The translations under genes were made by a program, and so were the position numbers. A stretch of 43,434 nucleotides of DNA from Halobacteriales archaeon QS_4_69_31 (lineage in GTDB: Archaea > Halobacteriota > Halobacteria > Halobacteriales > Haloarculaceae). The stretch spans positions 64,796-108,229 of the forward strand of contig PXRP01000055.1 in the NCBI GenBank assembly GCA_003021655.1, given 5' to 3'. This document shows, piece by piece, positions 1-7,926 of this stretch. The notes under the pieces were generated by a model that saw nothing but the letters and a program-made list of their open reading frames with translations, was not told the DNA's origin and did not search any database. How positions within the stretch are numbered: the first letter of the stretch is position 1; each line of letters opens with the position of its first letter.

Positions 1-93
1 TCCACGTCGGATGCAAGTTCCGACACAGAAACAGGAAGCCCCACCCTCAACAAGCGAGGGGCGAGTAGCCCCGAGCGCGGTAGGGTGGGGTAG
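1..93 (+). CDS. tnpB: TnpB-type (IS1341-like) protein, C-terminal end only
   Basis: Frame 1 is open from the window edge to TAG at 91-93 and encodes 30 residues, including DTETGSPTLNKRG. Haloarchaeal IS1341-type TnpB proteins characteristically end in a segment like ETGSPxLN, encoded by DNA that is also the element's right-end hairpin; that is family knowledge. TnpB is an RNA-guided nuclease of IS200/IS605 elements. The RuvC-like catalytic domain would lie to the left, outside the window, so it cannot be said whether this copy is intact. Partial at its 5' end. Confidence 0.62.
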   Translation, partial: STSDASSDTETGSPTLNKRGASSPERGRVG

Positions 94-100
94 TTCACTC
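39..100 (+). mobile_element. Right end of an IS200/IS605 (IS1341-type) element, possible omega-RNA 3' region
   Basis: A 9-bp perfect stem (CCCCACCCT at 39-47 with AGGGTGGGG at 82-90) encloses a second stem (GGGGC 58-62 with GCCCC 68-72), followed by TAGTTCAC. This nested hairpin at the end of a tnpB gene is the usual right-end structure in haloarchaea, and in TnpB systems the same region gives the 3' part of the guide RNA. Sequence after about position 100 would then be host flank, or guide if the end lies slightly earlier. The exact end cannot be fixed from one copy. Confidence 0.6.
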
Positions 101-184
101 AACTGCCCCGCGCACGGTGGCGCTTCAATAGATGGCATAGGTACTTAATAGTCCGTGGGTTGTGGCAGCGAGTGTCGGCTTCAA

Positions 185-256
185 CCCCGCCCGCGGTGTT
201 GACGCAAATCGAAGATTTGCGAAAGCCGAAAACCTGCGGTTTTCGGAAGGGCGGGG
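185..256. other. Multibranched palindromic element (possible structured RNA or mobile-element remnant)
   Basis: An outer 8-bp stem (CCCCGCCC 185-192 with GGGCGGGG 249-256) encloses two perfect hairpins: CGCAAATC 203-210 with GATTTGCG 214-221 (loop GAA), and CCGAAAACC 226-234 with GGTTTTCGG 238-246 (loop TGC). Together they would fold as a three-way junction. No convincing protein reading frame covers it. A TATA-like TACTTAATAG lies at about 132-141 and 142-151 region upstream on the plus strand. It may be a remnant of another transposable element or a small RNA; the sequence alone does not decide. Confidence 0.4.
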
Positions 257-308
257 AATCCGCCTCGCTACCTAGTTTGAAGAGATGTTCCCGCTACTGT
301 ACCCAGAG

Positions 309-352
309 ACAGCGTGAAAGCCCCCGGTCGTCATCGGCCCCTTTCACGCTGT
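309..352. repeat. 12-bp perfect inverted repeat
   Basis: ACAGCGTGAAAG at 309-320 pairs exactly with CTTTCACGCTGT at 341-352 around a 20-nt loop rich in C and G. It lies in the non-coding stretch between the tnpB end and the zinc-ribbon gene. It could be the subterminal hairpin of a palindrome-associated element or a bidirectional terminator. Beyond these palindromes I see no gene between 94 and 442. Confidence 0.45.
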
Positions 353-442
353 TAGTGGTGCTGTTCTCACCTGACTCGCTACAGTAATAACCACCAGGGT
401 GACTCACCAAACGTTGAAACGCGTCGGCACCCAACTTCCCGT

Positions 443-646
443 ATGAGCGTCACTGGTCTCTGTGAGGTGTGCCAGCAGCCGGACGTCGACCACACCTGCG
501 ACCGGTGTGGCCGGCTCGTCTGTGACCGCCACTTCGACGACGAGGTCGGCTTCTGTGTCGAGTGTAGCGCGGACGTCGCCGGCCCCGGCGACCGCCAGCC
601 CACTCCTGACGACGCCCCGGACGGCGTCGACACCTACCGGTTCTGA
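443..646 (+). CDS. Small zinc-finger protein, function unknown
   Basis: A 67-residue protein with Cys7, Cys10, Cys19, Cys22, Cys27, His30, Cys38 and Cys41, spaced as paired CxxC and CxxH ligands for two zinc ions; the pattern resembles HIT-type or cross-brace fingers. The last 25 residues are acidic and Pro-rich with no obvious fold. Such tiny zinc proteins are common in haloarchaea and mostly uncharacterised. It stands alone: non-coding palindromes upstream, a tandem repeat array and a convergent gene downstream. The ATG at 443 begins the only frame containing all ligands. Nucleic-acid or protein binding is only a guess. Confidence 0.72.
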   Translation: MSVTGLCEVCQQPDVDHTCDRCGRLVCDRHFDDEVGFCVECSADVAGPGDRQPTPDDAPDGVDTYRF

Positions 647-672
647 GCGGCGCTGTGGGCCCGCACCATCGT

Positions 673-750
673 GAACTGAGGCCCCATCGCGAACTGAGGC
701 CCCATCGCGAACTGAGGCCCCATCGCGAACTGAGGCCCCGTCCCGAACTG
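673..750. repeat. 18-bp tandem repeat array between convergent genes
   Basis: The unit GAACTGAGGCCCCATCGC begins at 673, 691, 709, 727 and 745, that is four full copies and a partial fifth with one or two changes. It fills the gap between the zinc-finger gene (stop 646) and the phoD-like gene (stop 758). Each unit holds TGA on the plus strand. There are no spacers, so this is a simple tandem array and not CRISPR. Confidence 0.9.
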
Positions 751-757
751 CGGTCCG

Positions 758-1693
758 TCAGGTTCGGTAGCGGTGGGTTACGTCGTGGAGATTGACGACG
801 CCCTCGGGGACGCGGTAGGCGACGACCACCTCGCGGTCGGCATCGGGGGAGTTGTCGGTCTTGTCGACGGCGTAGGCCACCCAGGTACACTCCTCGCGCG
901 TGAACTCGATGACGGAGTACCCCCAGTTGTGGCTGTCGAAGAAGTCGATGTGGGGGTTCACCGCAGGGATCAGCCACGAGAGCAACGGCTCTGTGACCTC
1001 CTTGCGGAGTCCGCGGGTCAGGTGGAGCGCCTCGGCGACGTTGATCGAGGTCATCGCCGGCGTCATGAACTCGACGCCGATGCGCTCGCCCTGGGCGACG
1101 CCCTCGCCGCCGGAGACGCGGCCGGGATAGGCCGACTGGTGGTAGGCGGGGTAGTAGCCGTTGAGGTAGTCCTGGCAGGTGAGCACGGCCAGCCGGAGCG
1201 ACTCGAGGGTGTCGTCGGGTCGCGGGAGTGTCCGGCAGCGCCCGGTCCGCGAGGCGACGCCCCCGTAGACGAACCGGTAGTAGTAGTAGGTGCTGTCGGG
1301 CGAGAGCCGGCCGTCGAGGTCGACCTTGACTGTGTAGTCGTGGGCGCGGATCCGCTCGTCGTCAGCGATGACCCCTTCGTAGACGCGGTCCTCGAACTCC
1401 TCGTCGGTGGCGACCTCGACCGCGAGCGGTGTCTCCGTGTCGAACACGTCGGGGGCGAGCCGCGTCCAGAGGATGACGCCCTCGGGGGTCGGACCGCCGC
1501 TCGCGACCGACTGCGGGAAGGTTCCGTCGGGGTCGCCGTCCGGGTCGAACGCGAACGCCTCCCGGTCGTCGGTGGCGGCCACCTCGGCTCCGAACGCGAG
1601 GTCGTGGGCGTCCAGTTCCGAGAGCAGTTCGGCGTGGTCGTCAGCGCCACGCGCCGGCTCGTCCCGACCGGCCGGGCCGTCTGGCTCCGACAT
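758..1693 (-). CDS. PhoD-like alkaline phosphatase lacking its catalytic core
   Basis: The 311-residue product starts like PhoD enzymes: an N-terminal PhoD_N-type domain with FPQSVASGGPTPEG and VILWTRLAP, a YYYYRF strand, then LAVLTCQDYLNGYYPAYHQ, which normally leads into the metallophosphatase core. Instead it jumps at about residue 190 (near 1120-1140) to the family C-terminus (GERIGVEFMTPAMTS, DSHNWGYSVIEF). The metal ligands expected after GYYPAYH (GD-x-Y, WDDHE and later His motifs) are absent, and PhoD proteins are usually about 500 residues or more, so roughly 200 residues are missing with frame kept. No clear Tat signal is seen. It is probably inactive: either a deletion pseudogene or a collapsed assembly. 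Confidence 0.7.
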   Translation of the reverse strand: MSEPDGPAGRDEPARGADDHAELLSELDAHDLAFGAEVAATDDREAFAFDPDGDPDGTFPQSVASGGPTPEGVILWTRLAPDVFDTETPLAVEVATDEEFEDRVYEGVIADDERIRAHDYTVKVDLDGRLSPDSTYYYYRFVYGGVASRTGRCRTLPRPDDTLESLRLAVLTCQDYLNGYYPAYHQSAYPGRVSGGEGVAQGERIGVEFMTPAMTSINVAEALHLTRGLRKEVTEPLLSWLIPAVNPHIDFFDSHNWGYSVIEFTREECTWVAYAVDKTDNSPDADREVVVAYRVPEGVVNLHDVTHRYRT

Positions 1694-1732
1694 GGCGCCG
1701 CGTTCGGACCGACCGGAGTGAGTCTTCCCGTC

Positions 1733-2659
1733 TCAGTCGGCGGTCGGTTCGGCCTCGGCGTCGGTCTCGTCAGCGATGGCCTCGCGCTCGCTGCTGGGGA
1801 GGGCGTCCTTGAACCGCTGGAGGGCCCGCCGGGCCTCGCTCACCTCGGCGGCGCCGAGCGCGCGGACCAGCGTGTAGGCCCGCCGGGCCCGCGTCGCGCG
1901 CCAGGACTCCTCGCGGCTCTCGTAGGTCCGGATCGAGCGCAGGAAGTCCACCTTCCGGAACTCCGGCCAGTAGGGGGTACAGAAGTAGGCCGCGGCCTCG
2001 TTGCCGTTGGCGTGCCACGGCAGGAAGTTTGAGGTTCGCTCGTCGCCGCCGGTCCGGATGATCAGGTCGACGTCCCGCGTGGGGCCCTCGTAGAGGCGGT
2101 TCTCGACGGTTCCGACGTCGATGTCGTCGGGGTCGAGTTCGCCGGTCTCGACGGCCGAGGCAACCTCGCGGGCCGCCGAGAGCAGTTCCGCGCGGCCGCC
2201 ATAGGCCAGCGCGACGTTCAGGTACAGGCGGTCGTACGCGGCCGTCCGGCGCTCGGCGTAGTCGACGGCCGCACGGACGCGCTCGGGCAGGTGGTGGGTC
2301 TCGCCGATGACTCTGATACACACCTCCGCGTCGTGGACGCGGTCGGCGTCGGCGAACTCGCGGAGCTTCCGCTCGATGAGGTCGAACAGCACCCCGACCT
2401 CGTCGTCGGGGCGGTCGAAGTTCTCCGTCGAGAACGCGTACAGCGTCAGTTCCCGGACGCCGAGTTCGTCACACCAGTTCAACACCGCCTCCGTCGTCTG
2501 GGCCCCCTCCTTGTGGCCCTCCGTCGGGTCAGCACCACGTCTGGAGGCGTACCGGCGGTTCCCGTCCTGGATGACGGCCACGTGGTCCGGCGCGCCCGAC
2601 AGTTCCGATTCCAGGACTCGTTCGTAAACGCGGTGAGCCCAGGTCCGGAGTCGGTCCAT
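1733..2659 (-). CDS. uppS: Cis-prenyltransferase (polycis-polyprenyl diphosphate synthase)
   Basis: A 308-residue UppS/DHDDS-family protein that elongates an allylic diphosphate with isopentenyl diphosphate to make the polyprenyl carrier used in archaeal protein glycosylation. Seen in sequence: HVAVIQDGNRRYA with catalytic Asp32 (the DGNxRxA motif), YAFSTENF, LNVALAYGGRAEL, and LIIRTGGDERTSNFLPWHAN near the C-terminus that binds the diphosphate. The frame is open to 2851, but homology begins just after Met at 2659 (MDRLRTWAHRVYERVL), so that start is preferred. The C-terminal 35 residues are acidic. It is divergent from the phosphoesterase gene at 2821. Confidence 0.92.
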   Translation of the reverse strand: MDRLRTWAHRVYERVLESELSGAPDHVAVIQDGNRRYASRRGADPTEGHKEGAQTTEAVLNWCDELGVRELTLYAFSTENFDRPDDEVGVLFDLIERKLREFADADRVHDAEVCIRVIGETHHLPERVRAAVDYAERRTAAYDRLYLNVALAYGGRAELLSAAREVASAVETGELDPDDIDVGTVENRLYEGPTRDVDLIIRTGGDERTSNFLPWHANGNEAAAYFCTPYWPEFRKVDFLRSIRTYESREESWRATRARRAYTLVRALGAAEVSEARRALQRFKDALPSSEREAIADETDAEAEPTAD

Positions 2660-2820
2660 CGCATAAGCGGTTTCGGGCCGCCGAAATGAGTCTTGTGTTT
2701 GTCGGCCGCCTCTCGGGCGTGGCTGGCCCGTCCTGTGAGACAGCTGTCTGACACACTGGCCGCGTACGAAGCCGTTTTGAGGCTGTGGTCGAAACGGACC
2801 TGTCGAGTCCGAGTCCCAGC

Positions 2821-3750
2821 ATGATCGAGTTCCGAGAGGCCGGGGCCCCACCCCTCGACCCGGCCGTCCGCGACGGCGTCGCCGGCCTGGCGTCGGAGCC
2901 GGCTATCGTCAGCATCAGCGACATCCACGGCTACTACGGCGCGGCCCGGAGCGCGCTCAGGGCCGTCGGCGACGCAGACGGGTTCGACCCGCTAGTCGAG
3001 ACCGGCGAGGACGGGAACCTCCACTGGGCCGGCGGCGAGGACTACGTCCTCGTGTTCAACGGTGACCTGATCGACAGAGGGCCAAACAGCGCCGGTGTCA
3101 TCGAGATCGTCGAGCGACTCAGCCGCGAGGCCCCGCCGGGACACGTCAGGGTGACGCTGGGCAACCACGAGTGGGGCGTGCTCTTCCCGGCGCTGGTCCG
3201 CTGGGAGGAGTGGTTCTCCGGCCAGCGCGCCGACGCGGAGCGCGAGCGGCTCTGCCGGGCCGTCTCGGACGGCGACCTGGTGGCCGCCTACGAGGGGTAC
3301 AACTTCACCTACGCCCACGCCGGCCAGCCCAGCCGCTACCAGCCGGCCTACATGAACCGGAAGTTCGCCGACGCGGCCGAAGTGCTGGGGTCGGCCGTCG
3401 GCACCGACGAGGACGCCGAGACCCAGCGACACCTCAGCGAAGACTACCGTCGCATCCTCAGCACGGGCCGACAGGGCGGGCGCGGGCTCGGCGCGGGCAT
3501 CGCGTGGCTCGACTTCCGGTACCTGCCGGGGGAGTCGCCACCGCAGGTCGTCGGCCACACGGCACAGGAACAGCCCGTCCAGAAGGGCAACGTCGTCTGC
3601 GAGAACACCATCCGGGCCAACCAGGCCAACCCCGGCGGCGAGGCCGTCCTCGTGGAGTCGCCGGACTCGCTCGTCTCGCTGGAACGTACCTACGACGGCG
3701 GCGTCCACGTCAACGGTTTTCAACTGCCCGGGGAAATCGTCGAGGGCTGA
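2821..3750 (+). CDS. Calcineurin-like (PPP-type) metallophosphoesterase
   Basis: A 309-residue phosphoesterase with the ordered metal-binding motifs of the PPP family: SDIHG (residues 33-37), GDLIDRG (81-87), GNHE (114-117), AHAG around residue 175, and VVGHTAQE near residue 250. These ligate the two metals and activate water for phosphoester hydrolysis; the substrate may be phosphoprotein, nucleotide or other. No signal peptide is seen, so it is probably cytoplasmic. I chose the ATG at 2821 because residues from GTG 2785 are Ser/Pro-rich and unlike the family. It runs divergently from uppS and overlaps the convergent FG-GAP gene at its 3' end. Confidence 0.82.
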   Translation: MIEFREAGAPPLDPAVRDGVAGLASEPAIVSISDIHGYYGAARSALRAVGDADGFDPLVETGEDGNLHWAGGEDYVLVFNGDLIDRGPNSAGVIEIVERLSREAPPGHVRVTLGNHEWGVLFPALVRWEEWFSGQRADAERERLCRAVSDGDLVAAYEGYNFTYAHAGQPSRYQPAYMNRKFADAAEVLGSAVGTDEDAETQRHLSEDYRRILSTGRQGGRGLGAGIAWLDFRYLPGESPPQVVGHTAQEQPVQKGNVVCENTIRANQANPGGEAVLVESPDSLVSLERTYDGGVHVNGFQLPGEIVEG

Positions 3751-5191
3751 CCGTCACTCCCCGCGGCCCCGCCACAGGAGCCACCCGAGGACTGCCGCGA
3801 GCGGGGCGACGCCAAAGCCGGGGCCGCCCGCGGCCGTCGTGGGCGCGCCCTGTGCCGGCTTCCGGGGGGTTCTCGGTCGGCGTCGACCTCGCGGCCGTTC
3901 CAGTCGGCGCGGCCGGACCGGCCCCGAGGTCGAAGACGTACGCCGCACCCGCCCCGTCGCCGTTCGGGTCGGCGTCGCCGGCTGCGCCCAGGAGGGCCCG
4001 GCCCCCGTCCAGCGCGACCCCGGTACCCAGGCGGTCGCCGACGTCGCCGTCCGCGAGCGCGAGCGTGGTCCCCTCGCGCCACGCGCCGCCGGCACGCCCG
4101 AAGACGGACGCCGACCCCCCGTCCGCTCCGTTCGGGTCCTCGTCGGCAGGCGCGGTAACGAGTGCCCTGTCGCCGTCGAGTGCGACCGCGCTACCGAACC
4201 GGTCGCCGCTGTCGCCGTCCGCGGGGGCGAGTTTCGTGCGCTCGGTCCACTCGTCGTCGCCCGTGCGCTCGAAGACGTACGCCGAACCGGCCCCGTCCCC
4301 GTTCGGGAACTCGTCGCCGGGCGCGCCCACGACGGCCCGACCCCCGTCCAGCGCGACTCCGGCGCCGAACCGGTCGCCATCGCTGCCGTTTTCCGCGACG
4401 AGTTTCGCCTCCTCGGTCCAGCCGAGACTGGAGTGCTCGTAGACGTACGCCGACCCCGCCTCCGCCCCGTTGGGGTCCTCGTCGCGGTCCGCGCCGATGA
4501 CCGCGTGGTCGTCCCCCAGGTCGACTGCCGACCCGAACCTGTCGTGGCTGTCGCCGGTGTTGGCGGCGAGTTTGGCCCGTTCGAGCCATTCGCCGTCGAC
4601 GCGTTCGAACTCGTAGACCGACCCGGCGCCGGGGCCGTCGGGGTCCTCGTCCCCGGGTGCCGTGGCGAGCACCCGGTCGCCCTCGAGCGCGACCGCGGTG
4701 CCAAAGCGGTCGTCGGCGTCGCCGTCTTTCGGGGCGAATTTGGCTCGCTCCGTCCACCCGTCGTCGCCGCGCTCGAAGGCGTACGCCGCGCCACCGTCCG
4801 CGCCGCTGGCGAGGCCCTCTCCGGGCGTGCCGACGACGACCCGGTCGCCCTCGACCGCGACGGCGTGGCCGAAGCGGTCGCCCTCGCCCCCGTCCTCGGG
4901 TGCGAGTTTGGCGCGTTCTGTCCACCCGTCGTCGCCGCGCTCGAAGACGGACGCCGACCCCCCGCCCGCTCCGCTGGGGTCCTCGTCGGCGGGCGCGCCC
5001 ACGACGGCCCGACCCCCGTCCAGCGCGACCACGGCGCCGAACGTGTCGTCGGCGTCGCCGTCCCCGGGGGCGAGCCTGGCCCGCTGGGTCGCCTCCCTGC
5101 CGGGGGTCGCTCGCGCCCGCTTGCCCCCGAGAGCGAGTCCACCGGCCGCCGCCAGCTGCAGATACGTTCGCCGTCTCATCCGACCTCTCAC
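3710..5191 (-). CDS. Exported FG-GAP beta-propeller protein with C-terminal frameshift
   Basis: The N-terminus MRRRTYLQLAAAGGLALGG resembles a Tat signal. It is followed by seven or so ~52-residue repeats, each with D-RFG-AVALDGDRA-V-GAP-DEDPNG-GSAYVFER, typical of FG-GAP/integrin-type propeller blades. As read, the frame runs out at 3710 with an Arg/Pro-rich tail. In the neighbouring frame the sequence continues as GAPTTAAGGPGFGVAPLAA, LGWLLW and RGRGE, ending at 3754: a PGF-CTERM-like anchor (PGFG, hydrophobic stretch, basic end) recognised by archaeosortase. A C6 tract (minus strand; G run 3864-3869) sits where one base would restore the frame. A TATA-like CTATACCA at 5213-5220 suits a leaderless GTG at 5191; ATG 5179 is the alternative. 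Likely a cell-surface protein. Confidence 0.75.
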   Translation of the reverse strand: MRGRMRRRTYLQLAAAGGLALGGKRARATPGREATQRARLAPGDGDADDTFGAVVALDGGRAVVGAPADEDPSGAGGGSASVFERGDDGWTERAKLAPEDGGEGDRFGHAVAVEGDRVVVGTPGEGLASGADGGAAYAFERGDDGWTERAKFAPKDGDADDRFGTAVALEGDRVLATAPGDEDPDGPGAGSVYEFERVDGEWLERAKLAANTGDSHDRFGSAVDLGDDHAVIGADRDEDPNGAEAGSAYVYEHSSLGWTEEAKLVAENGSDGDRFGAGVALDGGRAVVGAPGDEFPNGDGAGSAYVFERTGDDEWTERTKLAPADGDSGDRFGSAVALDGDRALVTAPADEDPNGADGGSASVFGRAGGAWREGTTLALADGDVGDRLGTGVALDGGRALLGAAGDADPNGDGAGAAYVFDLGAGPAAPTGTAARSTPTENPPEAGTGRAHDGRGRPRLWRRPARGSPRVAPVAGPRGVTVSPRRFPRAVENR

Positions 5192-5289
5192 GGGTCACAC
5201 TGTCGCCCCCATTGGTATAGCTGTTGGCGTCGTCCGAAAGCGAGACCAGCACCGACCGGGAGCGGTCCGGGCGGCCCCGGGTCTCCGGC

Positions 5290-6531
5290 TCACTCCTCGT
5301 AGTGGAACTCGGTCCAGGGGCCCTCGACGAAGGGGTAGTCGTCGACGACGTCCATGTTCACGGTGACGCCCAGCCCCGGGTCGTCAGTCACGCTCAACAC
5401 GCCGTCGGCGATGTCGGGCCGGCTCTCCGTCAGGTCGAACGCCAGGTCGAAGGGGTACATCCCGGGGTCGGGGTCGGCGTCCAGGACCGGGTCGTCCTCG
5501 AAGACGGGGTACTCGACCAGGTCGGCCTCGGGCGCGGCGGCGACGAGGTGGGCGTTGGCCGCGAGACCGACCCACGTGCCGAAGTTGTGGGGGACGAACT
5601 CGACGCCCTCGCGGCCGGCACAGAACTCGGCGGCCCGGCGACAGCCGGTGAACCCCTCGTGGTGGCGGACGTCGCCCTGGAGGAAAGCCACGGCGCCCGT
5701 CTCGCCGAGGTCGACCAGCCCCTCGGGCGAGGGCTCGCTCTCGCCGCCGGCCAGGGGCGCGCCCGCTGACGCGAGGTCGACATACCCCTCGTGGTCGTCG
5801 GGTTCGACCGGCTCCTCGACCCAGTAGACGCCGTGGTCGCCGGCGTGGCCGACCAACTCGCGGACCGTCTCGCGGCCGTAGCCGTCCTCCAGTTTCCACC
5901 AGGTGTGGGCGTCGACCATCACCGCACAGTCGCCCAGCGCGTCCGCGAGCAGTTCGACCGTGCGGCGGTCCCCATCGACGCCGATGCCGGGGCGGTACTT
6001 GTAGCCGAAAAAACCCAGTTCCTCGATGGTCCGGGCCTGCTCGACGTAGCCGTCCGGCTCCATGTACATCCCGGCGCTGGCGTACAGCGGGAGTTCCGTC
6101 GTCGGGTCCGTGCCGAACTTCGCCGCGAGGAGGTCGTAGACCGGCGCGCCCAGTTCCTTGCCCCGGACGTCGTGCAGCGCGACGTCGACCGCCGAAATCG
6201 CCTCCGTGAGGTCCGCCGGGGGCACGTCTCCCGCCCGGAGCAGGTCGTGAGCCTCCCGGTTGTCGTCGACGGACTCGCCGACGAGCGCGTCCGCCACCGG
6301 CCCGTCGACGACGTCCGCGAACGTCCCCTGGGAGTCGTCTTCGAAGTACTCCCGCATGGCGGAACTGCTCGCCCCCGCGGTCGCGATGCCCCTGGTGCCG
6401 TCGGCCGTCTCGACGACGACCAGCACGACGTCGCGTTTCAGGAGTCGCCGCCGCCCGCCGTGGAAACGACGCTCCTGTGGCGGCTCTATCGGTGACGAGA
6501 GGGCGTATCCGCTCACTGCTGCGATGTCCAT
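5290..6531 (-). CDS. Enolase-superfamily sugar-acid dehydratase or racemase
   Basis: A 413-residue member of the mandelate racemase/muconate-lactonising enzyme group. The N-terminal capping domain (1-130) precedes a barrel with GYKYRPG (Lys178), MVDAHTWW (Asp207), WVEEPVEP (Glu239), AGGESE (Glu264) and VPHNFGTW (His315). Asp, Glu and Glu are the Mg ligands and Lys/His the expected general base and acid. Such enzymes remove a proton next to a carboxylate, often dehydrating aldonic or uronic acids. The nearby sugar catabolic cluster makes a sugar-acid dehydratase plausible, but the substrate cannot be read from sequence. Alone in its transcription unit; TATA-like TACTTTAG (minus) lies about 30 nt before the ATG. 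Confidence 0.82.
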   Translation of the reverse strand: MDIAAVSGYALSSPIEPPQERRFHGGRRRLLKRDVVLVVVETADGTRGIATAGASSSAMREYFEDDSQGTFADVVDGPVADALVGESVDDNREAHDLLRAGDVPPADLTEAISAVDVALHDVRGKELGAPVYDLLAAKFGTDPTTELPLYASAGMYMEPDGYVEQARTIEELGFFGYKYRPGIGVDGDRRTVELLADALGDCAVMVDAHTWWKLEDGYGRETVRELVGHAGDHGVYWVEEPVEPDDHEGYVDLASAGAPLAGGESEPSPEGLVDLGETGAVAFLQGDVRHHEGFTGCRRAAEFCAGREGVEFVPHNFGTWVGLAANAHLVAAAPEADLVEYPVFEDDPVLDADPDPGMYPFDLAFDLTESRPDIADGVLSVTDDPGLGVTVNMDVVDDYPFVEGPWTEFHYEE

Positions 6532-6752
6532 GCCCGGGCCGAACGCACCCCCGAACTAAAGTATCGTGGGTTCGCGGGAGGGAGTGCCTGCGGGCGACCG
6601 GGCCCGGACAGTCTCGAGGCTGAGTTCCTCGTCGGCCGGGACGGGCTTATACAGCAGGTCTTGGTTCGGTAGCCACGTAGTAACCATCCATTCCCGGGCG
6701 CGGGAGCCGCCGGGATCTGACCCGTTTTGTCCCTCCAGTCCTAACCGTGGGT

Positions 6753-7793
6753 ATGACGAACATCGGCGTCGTCGGCGCGGGCGCGGCAGCCGCGGCAGCG
6801 ACCGACGTGCTGGACGAGACGGTCCCGGACGCGTCGGTCACCGTCCTGGAGAAGTCCGGCGGGGTCTGTGGCCGGGCCGCGACCCGCCGGAACGGCGACG
6901 TGACCTACGACTACGGCGCGAACTACGTGAAATCCGACGACGAGCGTGTCGTCGACCTGCTGACCGAGAGGCTCTCGACGGAAGGACTCGTCGACGTGGG
7001 CGAGCCCATTTACACCTTCGACGCCGCCGGGACTGTCTCGGAGGGCCGGGACGCCGACGACCACAAGTGGACCTACCGCGGGGGCCTGACCCAGATAGCA
7101 AAGCGCCTGTTCGGCGGGACGGCGGCGACGGTCCTCCGCCACACCCGCGTCGAACACATTTCGCGCGGGAACGACCGGTGGCACCTCCGGGATACGGACG
7201 GGGAGACGTGGGGGCCGTTCGACGCCCTCCTGGTGAATCCGCCGGCGCCACAGACCGCCGCGCTGCTGGAGACGGCCGACTGGGAGGCCGACGCCAGGGC
7301 GGACCTGCGGGCGGCCGCCGAGTCGGTCCCGTTCCGGACGGTCTGGACGGCCGTGCTCCACTACCCCTTCGAACTCGACCGGCCCTACTACGCGCTGGTC
7401 AACACCGACAAGGACCACGAGGTGGGCTGGATCGCCCGCGAGGAGTGCAAGGACGGCCACGTCCCCGCCGGGGAGTCGCTGCTGGTCGTCCAGGCCAACC
7501 ACGAGTGGTCGGTCGCCCGCTATGACGACGACCCCGCGGCGAACGTGGCCGACCTCGCCGCGCTGACCGCCGACGTACTGGGTGACCAGCGCCTGACCGA
7601 CCCGGACTGGACCGACCACCAGGGGTGGCGGTACGCGCTCCCCGAGGACGGCGTCAGGGCCGGCGCCGTCGAGGCCGCCGCCGAGGCTGACCTCTACCCC
7701 CTCGGCGACTGGGTCGCCGGCGAGGGCCGCCTCCACGCGGCGCTGCGCAACGGCCTCGAAACGGGCGAACGCGTGGCGCTCTCGGTAGCCTGA
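6753..7793 (+). CDS. FAD-dependent amine-oxidase/renalase-like oxidoreductase
   Basis: A 346-residue flavoprotein. The N-terminal IGVVGAGAAAAAA is a dinucleotide-binding beta-alpha-beta turn, followed by VTVLEKSGGVCGRAATR (residues about 27-45), the E-x7-GGR(A)xT motif of monoamine oxidase and renalase-type proteins, and YDYGANYVK. The C-terminal YPLGDWVAGEGRLHAAL is the second FAD-binding motif (GDW then helix). Substrate unknown. ATG 6753 is preferred over GTG 6747 because it abuts the first strand. It is convergent with msrB-msrA; its last codons and stop are repeated just downstream. Confidence 0.8.
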   Translation: MTNIGVVGAGAAAAAATDVLDETVPDASVTVLEKSGGVCGRAATRRNGDVTYDYGANYVKSDDERVVDLLTERLSTEGLVDVGEPIYTFDAAGTVSEGRDADDHKWTYRGGLTQIAKRLFGGTAATVLRHTRVEHISRGNDRWHLRDTDGETWGPFDALLVNPPAPQTAALLETADWEADARADLRAAAESVPFRTVWTAVLHYPFELDRPYYALVNTDKDHEVGWIAREECKDGHVPAGESLLVVQANHEWSVARYDDDPAANVADLAALTADVLGDQRLTDPDWTDHQGWRYALPEDGVRAGAVEAAAEADLYPLGDWVAGEGRLHAALRNGLETGERVALSVA

Positions 7794-7926
7794 GATCGAA
7801 CACCTGGCGCTCTCGGCAACCTGTGACCCAGCGCGGCCGTCTCGGCATCAGGGACCGGCAAGACGGCTCTGGGCGTCAGCGACCGGCAAGACGGCTCTGG
7901 GCGTCAGCGACCGTCGGGACGGCTCT
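7769..7926. repeat. Two sets of duplicated gene 3' ends between convergent genes
   Basis: Left set: the end of the FAD gene (TGGCGCTCTCGGTAGCCTGA) is followed about 31 nt later by TGGCGCTCTCGGCAACCTGT, an imperfect copy. Right set: a 28-bp unit containing GACCGGCAAGACGGCTCTGG occurs at 7853-7880 and 7881-7908, with a third diverged copy from 7909 that is the actual 3' end of msrA, including its stop at 7904-7906. Both genes thus have their terminal codons copied outward into the gap. Confidence 0.75.

Noticed and set aside
773-2032. Long open frame of 419 codons on the plus strand opposite the phoD-like and uppS genes
   Set aside because: It is the mirror of two recognisable minus-strand genes in GC-rich DNA, has low-complexity Val/Gly/Arg composition and matches no motif.
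3839-5302. 487-codon plus-strand frame opposite the FG-GAP gene
   Set aside because: Its apparent repeats are the complement of the FG-GAP blades; composition is Arg/Val/Ala without structure.
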